DNA of 64,000 nucleotides from positions 3,901,338-3,965,337 of the forward strand of contig NC_088302.1 of assembly GCF_032854445.1 (NCBI RefSeq). Reading direction: 5' to 3'. Shown here piece after piece: positions 13,701 through 28,700 of this stretch. Position 1 is the stretch's first letter; every line of letters starts with the position of its first letter. The translations under genes and the position numbers were made by a program. The notes under the pieces were generated by a model. That model searched no databases. It was not told the DNA's origin and was given only the letters and a program-made list of their open reading frames with translations. The stretch comes from Liolophura sinensis. Taxonomy: Eukaryota; Mollusca; Polyplacophora; Chitonida; Chitonidae.

Positions 13701-16700
13701 CATGTCAAAGTCTAGAATTTCTCCTTGGTCACCTGTCCACGGTGATACAATGTGTGAGTCAATACTGATGTATATACCTGGCCATGTCAAAGTCTAGAAT
13801 TTCTCCTTGGTCACCTGTCCACTGTGATACAATGTGTGAGTCAATACTGATGTACAGACCTGGCCATGTCAAAGTCTAGAATTTCTCCTTGGTCACCTGT
13901 CCACTGTGATACGATGTGTGAGTCAATACTGATGTACAGACCTGGCCATGTCAAAGTCTAGAATTTCTCCTTGGTCACCTGTCCACTGTGATACGATGTG
14001 TGAGTCAATACTGATGTACAGACCTGGCAATGTCAAAGTCTAGAATTTCTCCTTGGTCACCTGTCCACTGTGATACGATGTGTGAGTCAATACTGATGTA
14101 CAGACCTGGCCATGTCAAAGTTTAGAATTTCTCCTTGGTCACCTGTCCACTGTGATACAATGTGTGAGTCAATACTGATGTACAGACCTGGCCATGTCAA
14201 AGTCTAGAATTTCTCCTTGGTCACCTGTCCACTGTGATACAATGTGTGAGTCAATACTGATGTACAGACCTGGCCATGTCAAAGTCTAGAATTTCTCCTT
14301 GGTCACCTGTCCACTGTGATACAATGTGTGAGTCAATACTGATGTACAGACCTGGCAATGTCAAAGTCTAGAATTTCTCCTTGGTCACCTGTCCACTGTG
14401 ATACGATGTGTGAGTCAATACTGATGTACAGACCTGGCAATGTCAAAGTCTAGAATTTCTCCTTGGTCACCTGTCCACTGTGATACAATGTGTGAGTCAA
14501 TACTGATGTACAGACCTGGCAATGTCAAAGTCTAGAATTTCTCCTTGGTCACCTGTCCACTGTGATACAATGTGTGAGTCAATACTGATGTACAGACCTG
14601 GCAATGTCAAAGTCTAGAATTTCTCCTTGGTCACCTGTCCACTGTGATACAATGTGTGAGTCAATACTGATGTACAGACCTGGCCATGTCAAAGTCTAGA
14701 ATTTCTCCTTGGTGACCTGTCCACGGTGATACAATGTGTGAGTCAATACTGATGTATATACCTGGCCATGTCAAAGTCTAGAATTTCTCCTTGGTCACCT
14801 GTCCACTGTGATACAATGTGTGAGTCAATACTGATGTACAGACCTGGCCATGTCAAAGTCTAGAATTTCTCCTTGGTCACCTGTCCACTGTGATACGATG
14901 TGTGAGTCAATACTGATGTACAGACCTGGCAATGTCAGTCTAGAATTTCTCCTTGGTCACCTGTCCACTGTGATACAATGTGTGAGTCAATACTGATGTA
15001 CAGACCTGGCCATGTCAAAGTCTAGAATTTCTCCTTGGTCACCTGTCCACTGTGATACAATGTGTGAGTTAATACTGATGTACAGACCTGGCCATGTCAA
15101 AGTTTAGAATTTCTCCTTGGTCACCTGTCCACTGTGATACGAGGTGTGAGTCAATACTGATGTACAGACCTGGCAATGTCAGTCTAGAATTTCTCCTTGG
15201 TCACCTGTCCACTGTGATACAATGTGTGAGTCAATACTGATGTACAGACCTGGCCATGTCAAAGTCTAGAATTTCTCCTTGGTCACCTGTCCACTGTGAT
15301 ATAATATGTGAGTCAATACTGATGTACAGACCTGGCCATGTCAAAGTCTAGAATTTCTCCTTGGTCACCTGTCCACTGTGATACAATGTGTGAGTCAATA
15401 CTGATGTACAGACCTGGCAATGTCAGTCTAGAATTTCTCCTTGGTCACCTGTCCACTGTGATACAATGTGTGAGTCAATACTGATGTACAGACCTGGCCA
15501 TGTCAAAGTCTAGAATTTCTCCTTGGTCACCTGTCCACTGTGATACAATGTGTGAGTCAATACTGATGTACAGACCTGGCCATGTCAGTCTAGAATTTCT
15601 CCTTGGTCACCTGTCCACTGTGATACAATGTGTGAGTCAATACTGATGTACAGACCTGGCCATGTCAAAGTCTAGAATTTCTCCTTGGTCACCTGTCCAC
15701 TGTGATACAATGTGTGAGTCAATACTGATGTACAGACCTGGCCATGTCAAAGTCTAGAATTTCTTCTTGGTCACCTGTCCACTGTGATACGATGTGTGAG
15801 TCAATACTGATGTACAGACCTGGCCATGTCAAAGTCTAGAATTTCTCCTTGGTGACCTGTTCACTGTGATACGATGTGTGAGTCAATACTGATGTATAGA
15901 CCTGGCCATGTCAAAGTCTAGAATTTCTCCTTGGTCACCTGTCCACTGTGATACGATGTGTGAGTCAATACTGATGTACAGACCTGGCCATGTCAAAGTC
16001 TAGAATTTCTCTTTGGTCACCTGTCCACTGTGATACGATGTGTGAGTCAATACTGATGTACAGACCTGGCCATGTCAAAGTCTAGAATTTCTCCTTGGTC
16101 ACCTGTCCACTGTGATATGATGTGTGAGTCAATACTGATGTACAGACCTGGCCATGTCAAAGTTTAGAATTTCTCCTTGGTCACCTGTCCACTGTGATAC
16201 AATGTGTGAGTCAATTCTGATGTACAGACCTGGCCATGTCAAAGTCTAGAATTTCTCCTTGGTCACCTGTCCACTGTGATACAATGTGTGAGTCAATACT
16301 GATGTACAGACCTGGCCATGTCAAAGTCTAGAATTTCTCCTTGGTGACCTGTCCACTGTGATACAATGTGTGAGTCAATACTGATGTACAGACCTGGCCA
16401 TGTCAAAGTCTAGAATTTCTCCTTGGTCACCTGTCCACTGTGATACAATGTGTGAGTCAATACTGATGTACAGACCTGGCAATGTCAAAGTCTAGAATTT
16501 CTCCTTGGTCACCTGTCCACTGTGATACAATGTGTGAGTCAATACTGATGTACAGACCTGGCCATGTCAAAGTCTAGAATTTCTCCTTGGTCACCTGTCC
16601 ACTGTGATACAATGTGTGAGTCAATACTGATGTACAGACCTGGCCATGTCAAAGTCTAGAATTTCTCCTTGGTCACCTGTCCACGGTGATACAATGTGTG

Positions 16701-19700
16701 AGTCAATACTGATGTATATACCTGGCCATGTCAAAGTCTAGAATTTCTCCTTGGTCACCTGTCCACTGTGATACAATGTGTGAGTCAATACTGATGTACA
16801 GACCTGGCCATGTCAAAGTCTAGAATTTCTCCTTGGTCACCTGTCCACTGTGATACAATGTGTGAGTCAATACTGATGTACAGACCTGGCAATGTCAGTC
16901 TAGAATTTCTCCTTGGTCACCTGTCCACTGTGATACGATGTGTGAGTCAATACTGATGTACAGACCTGGCCATGTCAAAGTCTAGAATTTCTCCTTGGTC
17001 ACCTGTCCACTGTGATACGATGTGTGAGTCAATACTGATGTACAGACCTGGCCATGTCAAAGTCTAGAATTTCTCCTTGGTCACCTGTCCACTGTGATAC
17101 AATGTGTGAGTCAATACTGATGTACAGACCTGGCCATGTCAAAGTCTAGAATTTCTCCTTGGTCACCTGTCCACTGTGATACAATGTGTGAGTCAATACT
17201 GATGTACAGACCTGGCCATGTCAAAGTCTAGAATTTCTCCTTGGTCACCTGTCCACTGTGATACAATGTGTGAGTCAATACTGATGTACAGACCTGGCCA
17301 TGTCAAAGTCTAGAATTTCTTCTTGGTCACCTGTCCACTGTGATACGATGTGTGAGTCAATACTGATGTACAGACCTGGCCATGTCAAAGTCTAGAATTT
17401 CTCCTTGGTGACCTGTTTACTGTGATACGATGTGTGAGTCAATACTGATGTATAGACCTGGCCATGTCAAAGTTTAGAATTTCTCCTTGGTCACCTGTCC
17501 ACTGTGATACAATGTGTGTGTCAATACTGATGTACAGACCTGGCCATGTCAAAGTTTAGAATTTCTCCTTGGTCACCTGTCCACTGTGATACAATGTGTG
17601 AGTCAATACTGATGTACAGACCTGGCCATGTCAAAGTCTAGAATTTCTCCTTGGTCACCTGTCCACTGTGATACAATGTGTGAGTTAATACTGATGTACA
17701 GACCTGGCAATGTCAAAGTCTAAAATTTCTCCTTGGTGGCCTGTCCACTGAGACACAATGTTGCCTGTTCTCGCATCCCACAACCTGAGAACTCTGTCCA
17801 GACTGGCTGTGTAAATCATGGAGGTGGCAGAGTCCCAGCGCAGTTTCACAATACCGGCCTGAAAAAATGTAATTTTTTAAATTTGTTTTTGTTATACTTG
17901 ACTAACTTTTTCACCGACACATTCAGATTTACATGTTGCTCCATCACAGATCTTCATAACTACTCCTATTCTGTATTCATTGAATGATATTGCCTACCAG
18001 CACTGAATGATATTGCCTACCAGCACTGAATGATATTGCCTACCAGCACTGAATGATATTGCCTACCAGCACTGAATGATATTGCCTACCAGCACTGAAT
18101 GCAAAGACAATAAATCATGTGAACTGGAAGGCGAAATTACCATTAGTTCATTTCTAAGATTTCGATAATACAATTTTGAGTTTATTTTGTGCTAAATTAA
18201 GTTTTTTTAAAAATGTTACTACCTACGAACAAAAGTAAGAATGGAATAGCAAATGATTCTCCACATAAATGTATGTGTATGCTAGTTTAAGCCACCGGCA
18301 TATTTGACATGCAATAAAGACTGAAACGTCATCCTGACCTTAGCTTGAAATGTTTTTCACGCAACCTATAACTACTTGCATCTTAAAGTGCAAACTTAAG
18401 CCAAAAAGGGAAGAATAGGAAACACAAAAACTACCTCTCATACAAATATACATTCACTAATCATTGGTAATTCACACATATTCAAGTGCGTACATTTTCC
18501 CAACATGTATATCCACTAATCATTGGTAATTCACACATATTCAAGTGCGTACATTTTCCCCACATGTATATCCACTAATCATTGGTAATTCACACATATT
18601 TAGGTGCGTACATTTTCCCCACAGGTAATTTTAACAGGGATCATTTCAATTTATTTATTTATTTATTTGATTGGTGTTTTACGCCGTACTCAAGAATATT
18701 TCACTTATACGACGGCGGCCAGCATTATGGTGGGTGGAAACCGGGCAGAGCCCGGGGGAAACCCACGACCATCCGCAGGTTGCTGGCAGACTTTCCCACT
18801 TATGGCCGGAGAGGAAGCCAGCATGAGCTGGACTTGAACTCACAGCGACCGCATTGGTGAGAGGCTCCTGGGTCATTACGCTGCGCTATAGCGCGCTAAC
18901 CGACTAAGCCATGGAGGCCCCTGGGATCATTTCAAGCTTTTACCACAATGTTACTGACCAGAAGTGATATGGGAACACTTTGCTGCTATGTTTCAGGAGG
19001 AATCCAGAATCCTTTACCCCATCCATTCACCTTACGCACAATGTATAAGACAATGCCCCTAAGCATGTATCAAGCCCACAGCAGTTTTAGTTTATATTAA
19101 TCTTGTTAGGTGATGAAGAACAACATTCTACCTCATGTGGACAAGTATGTCGCAACACTTGTGTAGGAACATCCCAGACACACAGTGATCCAGAGAGAGA
19201 GCCTGTGGCGACCAGAGGCTGACTGAAACAAAGCCAAGGTATAAACAAACATGTACACACTTGTGTAGGAACATCCCAGATACACACTGATCCACAGAGA
19301 GAGCCTGTAGCGACCAGAGGCTGACTGAAACAAAGCCAACATGTACACACATTTGTAGGAGCACCCCAGACAGACACTGATCCCCAGAGAGAACCTGTGG
19401 CGACCAGAGACTGACTGAAACAAAGCCAAGGTATAAACAAACATGTACACACTTGTGTAGGAACATCCCAGACACACAGTGATCCAGAGAGAGAGCCTGT
19501 GGCGACCAGAGGCTGACTGAAACAAAGCCAAGGTATAAACAAACATGTACACACTTGTGTAGGAACATCCCAGACACACAAGAGATCCAGAGAGAGAGCC
19601 TGTGGCGACCAGAGGCTGACTGAAACAAAGCCAACATGTACACACTTGTGTAGGAACATCCCAGACACACAGTGATCCAGAGAGAGAACCTGTGGTGACC

Positions 19701-22700
19701 AGAGGCTGACTGAAACAAAGCCAAGGTATAAACAAACATGTACACACTTGTGTAGGAACATCCCAGACACACAGAGATCCAGAGAGAGAGCCTGTGGCGA
19801 CCAGAGGCTGACTGAAACAAACCCAAAGTATAAACAAACATATACTAGCTTGTGTAGGAACATTCCAGATACACATTGATCCAGAGAGAGAACCTGTGGC
19901 GACCAGAGGCTGACTGAAATAAAGCCAACATGTACACACTTGTGTAGGAGCATCTCAGATACACACTGATCCACAGAGAGAACCTGTGGCGACCAGGGAC
20001 TGACTGAAACAAACCCAAGGTATAAACAAACATATACAAACTTGTGTAGGAGCATCCCACACACACACTGATCTACAGAGACAACCTATGGCAATATTCA
20101 CACTTGTGTAGAAGCATCCCACACACACACTGATCTACAACCTATGGCGATATTCACACTTGTGTAGAAGCATCTATTCACACTTGTGTAGAAGCATCCC
20201 ACACACACACTGATCTACAACCTATGGCGATATTCACACTTGTGTAGAAGCATCTATTCACACTTGTGTAGAAGCATCCCACACACACACTGATCTACAA
20301 CCTATGGCGATATTCACACTTGTGTAGAAGCATCCCACACACACACTGATCTACAACCTATGGCGATATTCACACTTGTGTAGAAGCATCCCACACACAC
20401 ACTGATCTACAACCTATGGCGATATTCACACTTGTGTAGAAGCATCCCACACACACACTGATCTACAACCTATGGCGATATTCACACTTGTGTAGGAGCA
20501 TCCCACACACACACTGATCTACAACCTATGGCGATATTCACACTTGTGTAGAAGCATCCCACACACACACTGATCTACAACCTATGGCGATATTCACACT
20601 TGTGTAGGAGCATCCCACACACACATTGATCTCCAACCTATGGCGATATTCACACTTGTGTAGAAGCATCCCACACACACACTGATCTACAACCTATGGC
20701 GATATTCACACTTGTGTAGAAGCATCCCACACACACAATGATCTACAACCTATGGCGATATTCACACTTGTGTAGAAGCATCCCACACACACACTGATCT
20801 ACAACCTATGGCAATATTCACACTTGTGTAGGAGCATCCCACACACACACTGATCTACAACCTATGGCGATATTCACACTTGTGTAGAAGCATCCCACAC
20901 ACACACTGATCTACAACCTATGGCGATATTCACACTTGTGTTGAAGCATCCCACACACACACTGATCTACAACCTATGGCGATATTCACACTTGTGTAGA
21001 AGCATCCCACACACACACTGATCTACAACCTATGGCGATATTCACACTTGTGTAGAAGCATCCCACACACACACTGATCTACAACCTATGGCGATATTCA
21101 CACTTGTGTAGAAGCATCCCACACACACACTGATCTACAACCTATGGCGATATTCACACTTGTGTAGAAGCATCCCACACACACACTGATCTACAACCTA
21201 TGGCGATATTCACACTTGTGTAGAAGCATCCCACACACACACTGATCTACAACCTATGGCGATATTCACACTTGTGTAGAAGCATCCCACACACACACTG
21301 ATCTACAACCTATGGCGATATTCACACTTGTGTAGAAGCATCCCACACACACACTGATCTACAACCTATGGCGATATTCACACTTGTGTAGGAGCATCCC
21401 ACACACACACTGATCTACAACCTATGGCGATATTCACACTTGTGTAGAAGCATCCCACACACACACTGATCTACAACCTATGGCGATATTCACACTTGTG
21501 TTGAAGCATCCCACACACACACTGATCTACAACCTATGGCGATATTCACACTTGTGTAGAAGCATCCCACACACACACTGATCTACAACCTATGGCAATA
21601 TTCACACTTGTGTAGAAGCATCCCACACACACACTGATCTACAACCTATGGCAATATTCACACTTGTGTAGAAGCATCCCACACACACACTGATCTACAA
21701 CCTATGGCGATATTCACACTTGTGTAGAAGCATCCCACACACACACTGATCTACAACCTATGGCGATATTCACACTTGTGTTGAAGCATCCCACACACAC
21801 ACTGATCTACAACCTATGGCGATATTCACACTTGTGTAGAAGCATCCCACACACACACTGATCTACAACCTATGGCGATATTCACACTTGTGTAGAAGCA
21901 TCCCACACACACACTGATCAACAACCTATGGCGATATTCACACTTGTGTAGAAGCATCCCACACACACACTGATCTACAACCTATGGCAATATTCACACT
22001 TGTGTAGAAGCATCCCACACACACACTGATCAACAACCTATGGCGATATTCACACTTGTGTAGAAGCATCCCACACACACACTGATCTACAACCTATGGC
22101 GATATTCACACTTGTGTAGAAGCATCCCACACACACACACTGATCTACAACCTATGGCGATATTCACACTTGTGTAGAAGCATCCCACACACACACACTG
22201 ATCTACAACCTATGGCGATATTCACACTTGTGTAGAAGCATCCCACACACACACTGATCTACAACCTATGGCGATATTCACACTTGTGTAGAAGCATCCC
22301 ACACACACACTGATCTACAACCTATGGCGATATTCACACTTGTGTAGAAGCATCCCACACACACACACTGATCTACAACCTATGGCGATATTCACACTTG
22401 TGTAGAAGCATCCCACACACACGCTGATCTACAACCTGTGGCGATATTCACACTTGTGTAGAAGCATCCCACACACACACTGATCTACAACCTATGGCGA
22501 TATTCACACTTGTGTAGAAGCATATTCACACTTGTGTAGAAGCATCCCACACACACACTGATCTACAACCTATGGTGATATTCACACTTGTGTAGACCAT
22601 ATTAACACTTGTGTAGAAGCATATTCACACTTGTGTAGAAGTATATTCACACTTGTGTAGAAGCATATTCACACTTGTGTAGACCATATTCACACTTGTG

Positions 22701-25700
22701 TAGGAGCATATTCACACTTGTGTAGAAGCATATTCACACTTGTGTAGAAGCATATTCACACCTGTGTAGAAGCATATTCACACTTGTGTAGAAGCATATT
22801 CACACTTGTGTAGGAGCATATTCACACTTGTGTAGAAGCATATTCACACTTGTGTAGAAGCATATTCACACTTGTGTAGAAGCATATTCACACTTGTGTA
22901 GGAGCATATTCACACTTGTGTAGAAGCATATTCACACTTGTGTAGAAGCATATTCACACTTGTGTAGAAGCATATTCACACTTGTGTAGAAGCATATTCA
23001 CACTTGTGTAGAAGCATATTCACACTTGTGTAGGAGCATCCCACACTCCAGTTTATATCGCATCAAAATTCATCAACGTCCAGTAAATCATCTGCCCTAG
23101 ATCATAACTCCTATAACGCACTTGATTTTCAGACCAGGAATTTTCAGGTTTTGTATGGCTTGTTTTTGTCAATGTTGTATACCAGTACTTGGAAAGTGTA
23201 AATAGAGCAAAAAACTGAGTATTTTTGCCTCACGTTTGACTGAAGCCCACTGTCTCCACACAGTCAGTCTCTAGACTGGCTGGCTTTCCACACTGGAAGG
23301 TTGCCAACACCTGAAACATCAGACACAAAGAAAGAGAATCATGTAGTCATTCAATATTTTCATTTACAAAATTCAAAAGTAAATTAATAAGTAATTCAAA
23401 TGTGTCATACCTTATGTCTGAAACGACTTTAGCTAGGTAATTTAAGTCATGTGACAACACGATTATTGAGAAAAATCTATGAAAAACATCCACAAGAAGA
23501 TACTTGTCAGTGATTATAAATGGTTATCCTGGGAAAAGTCCGCCACTGACAAATTAGGTATCATGTTTGACTTCAGACCTCACTTATCAGGATGTAGCTT
23601 TATGTCATTTACAGTTCAGGTTAGATCTGGATTCAGCCATGATGCATATACCACGAAGGTTTGGTGTACAAAAGCCTTATACCTGACCGCTTTTATTTCA
23701 ATGAAAACTTCCTGAATGGGTTTGTTAAACCCTCTATTAAACAAATAACCTAGAATCACCTCACTCTCTTACCTGTACAGATAATGTATCATTTCTGATA
23801 AACCAGAATGTGACAGTTATGTGTACATAATGTCAGAGATGTGTCAGAAGCAAGTCAAAGAGATGTAACAAGAGCCCAAGGGCTGAGAAATGGGTCTACT
23901 GTTTTTCTACTTTCATATTATTTTTCTTATAACTAATGACCAATTGTCTTCTAGTACAATTCATTGGTCTTTGCCACTCACAAAGAGCCTATCAGTTATT
24001 CTGTCTGTAACGGAGGACCTAGCCTCACCTCATTATGGCACGACGTGAAGGAGAATTCATTGCACCAAAACATCATATTACAATATACTGCAAGATTGTA
24101 GATATTTTCCCAAAATTTTTTTGCAATTAAATCATTACCATTTCTTTTTGTTCGGTTAGTGTGAGCATGAAAATCTTTATTTGTAAGTGGCAACAGATCA
24201 AGGCAACACATCGTAATGCAATACATGTTTTGGCCCTCACACTGTATAGTCGTATCTCAACAGTACACATACAGGCAATGACACATAAAATATATGTACA
24301 ATCTGTCAACCTTTTTTTTTTTTTTTATCTTTTCAGAATTATGTGCAAATGTTCATCACATAAAGCCAATGTAATTAAAAGTTCATTCCTCAATTTAACA
24401 GATGAATTTTTCAATGGAGCATGAAAAACTTTGTATAATAAGTTTGTTGGCATTCACGCAGTTAGAAAGATCAACTATTGGGCAGTAACCCACAGGATTA
24501 AGCAGTGTTACAGATAATTTTCAGAGGTAGTGCAGCACTCCCTACTTTTCCAACAGAGGGAGTATTGGGTAAGCCTACTGCGGTACGCATTATTTGAAAA
24601 TACTCAACATTTCACTATTTTGGGTCCCCTGCAATACATCTGGAAAGTGTGAAGTTGATTGAGAGAAGAGGGGTGAGAAAATCGAAATACACACATGTGC
24701 ATACAGGGATAGGTCTAAATAGACCTACCAGTCATAGAATGTTGTAGTTATACACAGGACTACAAGTATATGTACGTACATGTCGACTGCCCAGAATTAC
24801 GACTTGTCATAACATTCTAGAATAAATTAATTATTTCAGCTCTTCCTCACGAGGTATGAATCTGAATGATTGGGCTACATTTATTTGGTGTATTCCGCTA
24901 ACGCCTACGGTTTCACACCTTCCGCTGATCCGGGTATTAGTAAAAGCGGCTAACACAAAGGAAATGGGGATAATCCGTTTAACCCTGGTGAGGTAGGCGA
25001 TGAGGGAAATTCTGTCAGTAATACAAGAAATTCTGCCGGGAAGTTGAGTGAACAGTGCTCCTATTCGGACACTTGACCAGAATATATAAATAGGTCGTCA
25101 TTCACAGCTGTGAAATCAGCCCCATATGAACAATGAAACAGAATCCTTCCATCTATTTCCAAAACCCTTGATGACGTGGACCTCCATGGAACCTGGACAG
25201 AAACAAAACCTTGGAATCCTTTTCTTCTGGCAAATGATGGCATAGATGACTGGATAGTTCTGTTGGGTACAGCCAGCAATCTTCAGCATCTATGCTCAGC
25301 AGATAAGATATTCTGCGATGGGACCTAGCTGAAGATGTTTGGCTTCAAGCTCTGGCAGAGATTCTCCAAACACTGCCACAGCTCGACTCTTTGCAGACTA
25401 TGTCACTGAAACTTGGATAGTGGATCAAGAGACATGGAACCACTATGGCACAAAGGGACCAAGCACTACAAACCATTTGGAGGTCTGGCATTGAAAGCTA
25501 AACTTGGATAGAGGGAGCCTTCGATCAAGAGACATGGAACCACTATAACACAAAGGGACCAAGCACTACAAACCATTTGGAGGTCTGGCATTGAAAGCTA
25601 AACTTGGATAGAGGGAGCCTTCGATCAAGAGACATGGAACCACTATGACACAAAGGGACCAAGCACTACAAACCATTTGGAGGTCTGGCATTGAAGGCTA

Positions 25701-28700
25701 AATCCCTTGGTGAAGAAAGTCCATCCTAACATTTCTGAGTTCATCATCTTTATCAAGACAGAACAAGCCGCAAATGACGTGAAGATCTGCAACTTGAAGG
25801 CGGGCCAGCTCCTCCTCTTAACAGACGCAAATATAGAAAACTGTATGCCAGATTGACAGACCTTAAAATGAAATTTGTTCAGCAAATGATTGATGTAATG
25901 TGATATGCTGAATGGGTATCACACCTTCTTGCTATATAAATATGTATTCAATATCATCTGCTAAATATTACTGTATTGTTTGTGTATATTCAGTCACATT
26001 GTCTAAAATGTTGCTTATTTAAAAAAATAAATAAACAGCACTGAAATTTATTCAATTTGTTTTGCACATTGACATACTAGATATGTCTATCAATCTCCAG
26101 CCACTGTAGACTTACACCCTCCCCCTCAGTAACCGCATGCGGCGATAATCCAAGTTAATCATACCAGCTTATAACACTTCGGGGGTTGTTAGCCGAATAA
26201 ACCCATTTATTTATTACACATCAGCCTGTAGGCCTCCTGGGTGTATTCCAATAATTGGCTGACAATTTTACTTTTTCATTTTGTTTTGATAGCATGGGCT
26301 GCAGTATTATTTCATTCTATGGCAATCTGCCTCATGCGACTTGTAATTAATATTTACCATACATTAACAACTGCTGTTATGCTAAATCCAAATGTAGGCC
26401 TACATTAGAAGACAAAAATTTATTATTTGTGCGTTATTTATTGGCAGTATATAGAAGAAACCTAAAGTGTTTCTGATGTTCTTGTGATCATGGTATTTCA
26501 TTGCATTAGCTTCTCTCCTCAGAAATCACCGATACATGTAAACGTTGAAAACTGGACCCTCGATGACATTTTCACGTCGCACAAATAACTGACGATTGGT
26601 GTAGAATTAAAACCATACACTGGGTGCGATATTAAGATGATGTAATGCAGTACAGTAGCAGAACTTGCTGTATGGTAACCCAAATGACAATTTTTTTTAG
26701 CCCTTGTTACATCTTCTTCATAGCAAAAACTCTATGTCACAAATACAAATATCACAGTAGTCATTCTCCATGACTGCGAGTAGTGGAACATGAGCCTTTG
26801 CTGTAACACCCATAAAAAAGCCTTCCTTCAAAACCAGTGTTTCATGCACACCTTTCCTGTTTCCGTGTTGGTGAGTTTTGCTGTGCTGTCTGCTGATCCT
26901 GTCACCACTATAGTGTTGTCATGGTGACAATCCATGGCAACCACATCAGCAGTATGGCCGTCATGACCTGCAATAAAGATATGCCTGTAGATATGTGATT
27001 ACATTCTTTCTTGACCACTTGTGAGGCACTTACCGGGCACCTCTACAAGTGCTTTGTAGATTGTACCTGATTCTCAAATTCTCAAACAGTGGGTCATGGG
27101 CTGGACATGGATTTAGTATGATTAAGTACAGAAAAACGGGCTGACAAGCAAACAGAAAATATCAGACACCAAATGTCACTCTGTACTAACTTACATCATA
27201 CATAATTTACATGTAAAATTATTAATTAAAAACAAATAACAAGCGATAAACACTCACCTGTAACAGAGTGTAAACATGTGGTTGTTCGCAAGTCCCAGAC
27301 TTTGACAGTGCCATCTGCATGGCCAGTGCACGCTCGCTTACCTGAGATATAACGTAGAACAAACATTTACAAAAACACACTGCAATACTACAGGGAAACA
27401 ACCTAACAAAAACAAATGTTCAGTTTGCTGCCCCACCTGATGATGAGAGAGGTCTCTTCTGAGGGCTTCTTTCTCATCATGCACAAAGTGTTCTTCATTG
27501 TTCTGTCCATCATTAATATTGTGACACCTATCCATACTGGTATGGGCTACTGTTTAACCACACTGAATCTCATAAATCAGAAATGTGTGCTCAGCTATTT
27601 CTGCACGCAAAATCCATGTATCCTACACACAGAGAATCACAAGTGTCAGCGGGGCGATCTGTAAAGTGACAAACCATGTCATACACAAATGCCTGAAGTA
27701 TCTAGGTATCTGTTAACACAAGGACAGGATTGTTTGTCTTTTTTCTTTCTTCCTCTGTTTTTTACCTTTATAACTGTAAATTATTACCAGTTTATATAAT
27801 TATAAAATTTGATTTACATACTCCGATAACAAGATATCAAGAAGAAAACTTCAACATTTGGATTTACATGGAATCTATCCTGCATGATAAAATTTACCCT
27901 GCTGAGGTAGGCGGTGAGCGAAATTTAAGCATAGGGCATTTTGGGGAAAAGACATTTATGCACCCTCTTAAATCATGTCAATGCAGACACCTGCATAAAC
28001 CAGAAATAAGGGAAAGCCAACCATCAGGTAAGAAACGCCCACATCCCACTGTTGACCCATGACCCTGAAACGTTTTACAGTCACCGCTGGGTATTTTCCA
28101 CATCCACGTATCTCCGTCTGAAGTCCCCACCAGTAATACATGCGCCATCGGGTGCCACTCCAGCCACTGAAACAGAGATGCCCATTAAATAACCACTTGA
28201 ACTCATAAACAATTACGAGAATCTCTCAGAGAATAATTTTACAGTGTCTGCTCTCCGCAATGTTTGTTTTCTAGATTCCACAGCAAGATTTCAGTGGTGC
28301 TAATGATTGTTGCCAATCAAAGCTATCCACCCCAGAGTTTTTGCAGATGTGACCCATGACAACCTTCCATTTCATCATCCATTCTGGGGTGAATCTGAGT
28401 TGAACCGCAGTGGTCTCAGAACAAACTAGTTACTAGATTACTAAACTACCAGGCAAAAGAAAGGTTTCACCCACTTCTTGAGCCCATAAAACAAAAACAA
28501 AGGCAGATATAAGAATTAAGAAGATTGGTTTATAAACAGGAATCATTGTGAAATATTCTCTCAAAAAGGCTTTAAAATACTGGCATTCAATTGGCCACAA
28601 AACACAATGAAAGAGACAAGGGGTCAGAAGAAAAAATTACACAAATGTAAAGTTAACTGGCAAGTGCATGTAAAGTCACAGTATCCACAGAAATGAAGGA

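Larger units (their letters stand above)
7070..17740 (-). repeat. 10.7-kb minisatellite, 82-bp unit built from AAMP exon 10 3' end and its splice donor
   Basis: About 130 head-to-tail copies of an 82-bp unit (79- and 81-bp variants from AAA or single-base loss). In gene orientation each unit holds 57 bp of exon 10 (reading [14 protein letters not shown]), the donor GCCAG|GTCTGTAC and about 25 bp of intron. The array runs directly into true exon 10 at 17704-17740. Units are mostly over 95 % alike; the outermost copies at 7070-7150 are the most diverged. Larger duplications inside it are listed separately. Confidence 0.97.

Noticed and set aside
7070-17740. CRISPR-like regular array
   Set aside because: Units are contiguous, with no unique spacers, contain a eukaryotic exon and splice donor, and the window is eukaryotic.
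19087-20066. Minus-strand ORFs of 325, 268 and 237 codons as a novel repeat protein
   Set aside because: All three frames are open over the same tandem array, which is copied from AAMP exon 9 and its acceptor; only 91 bp is supported as coding.
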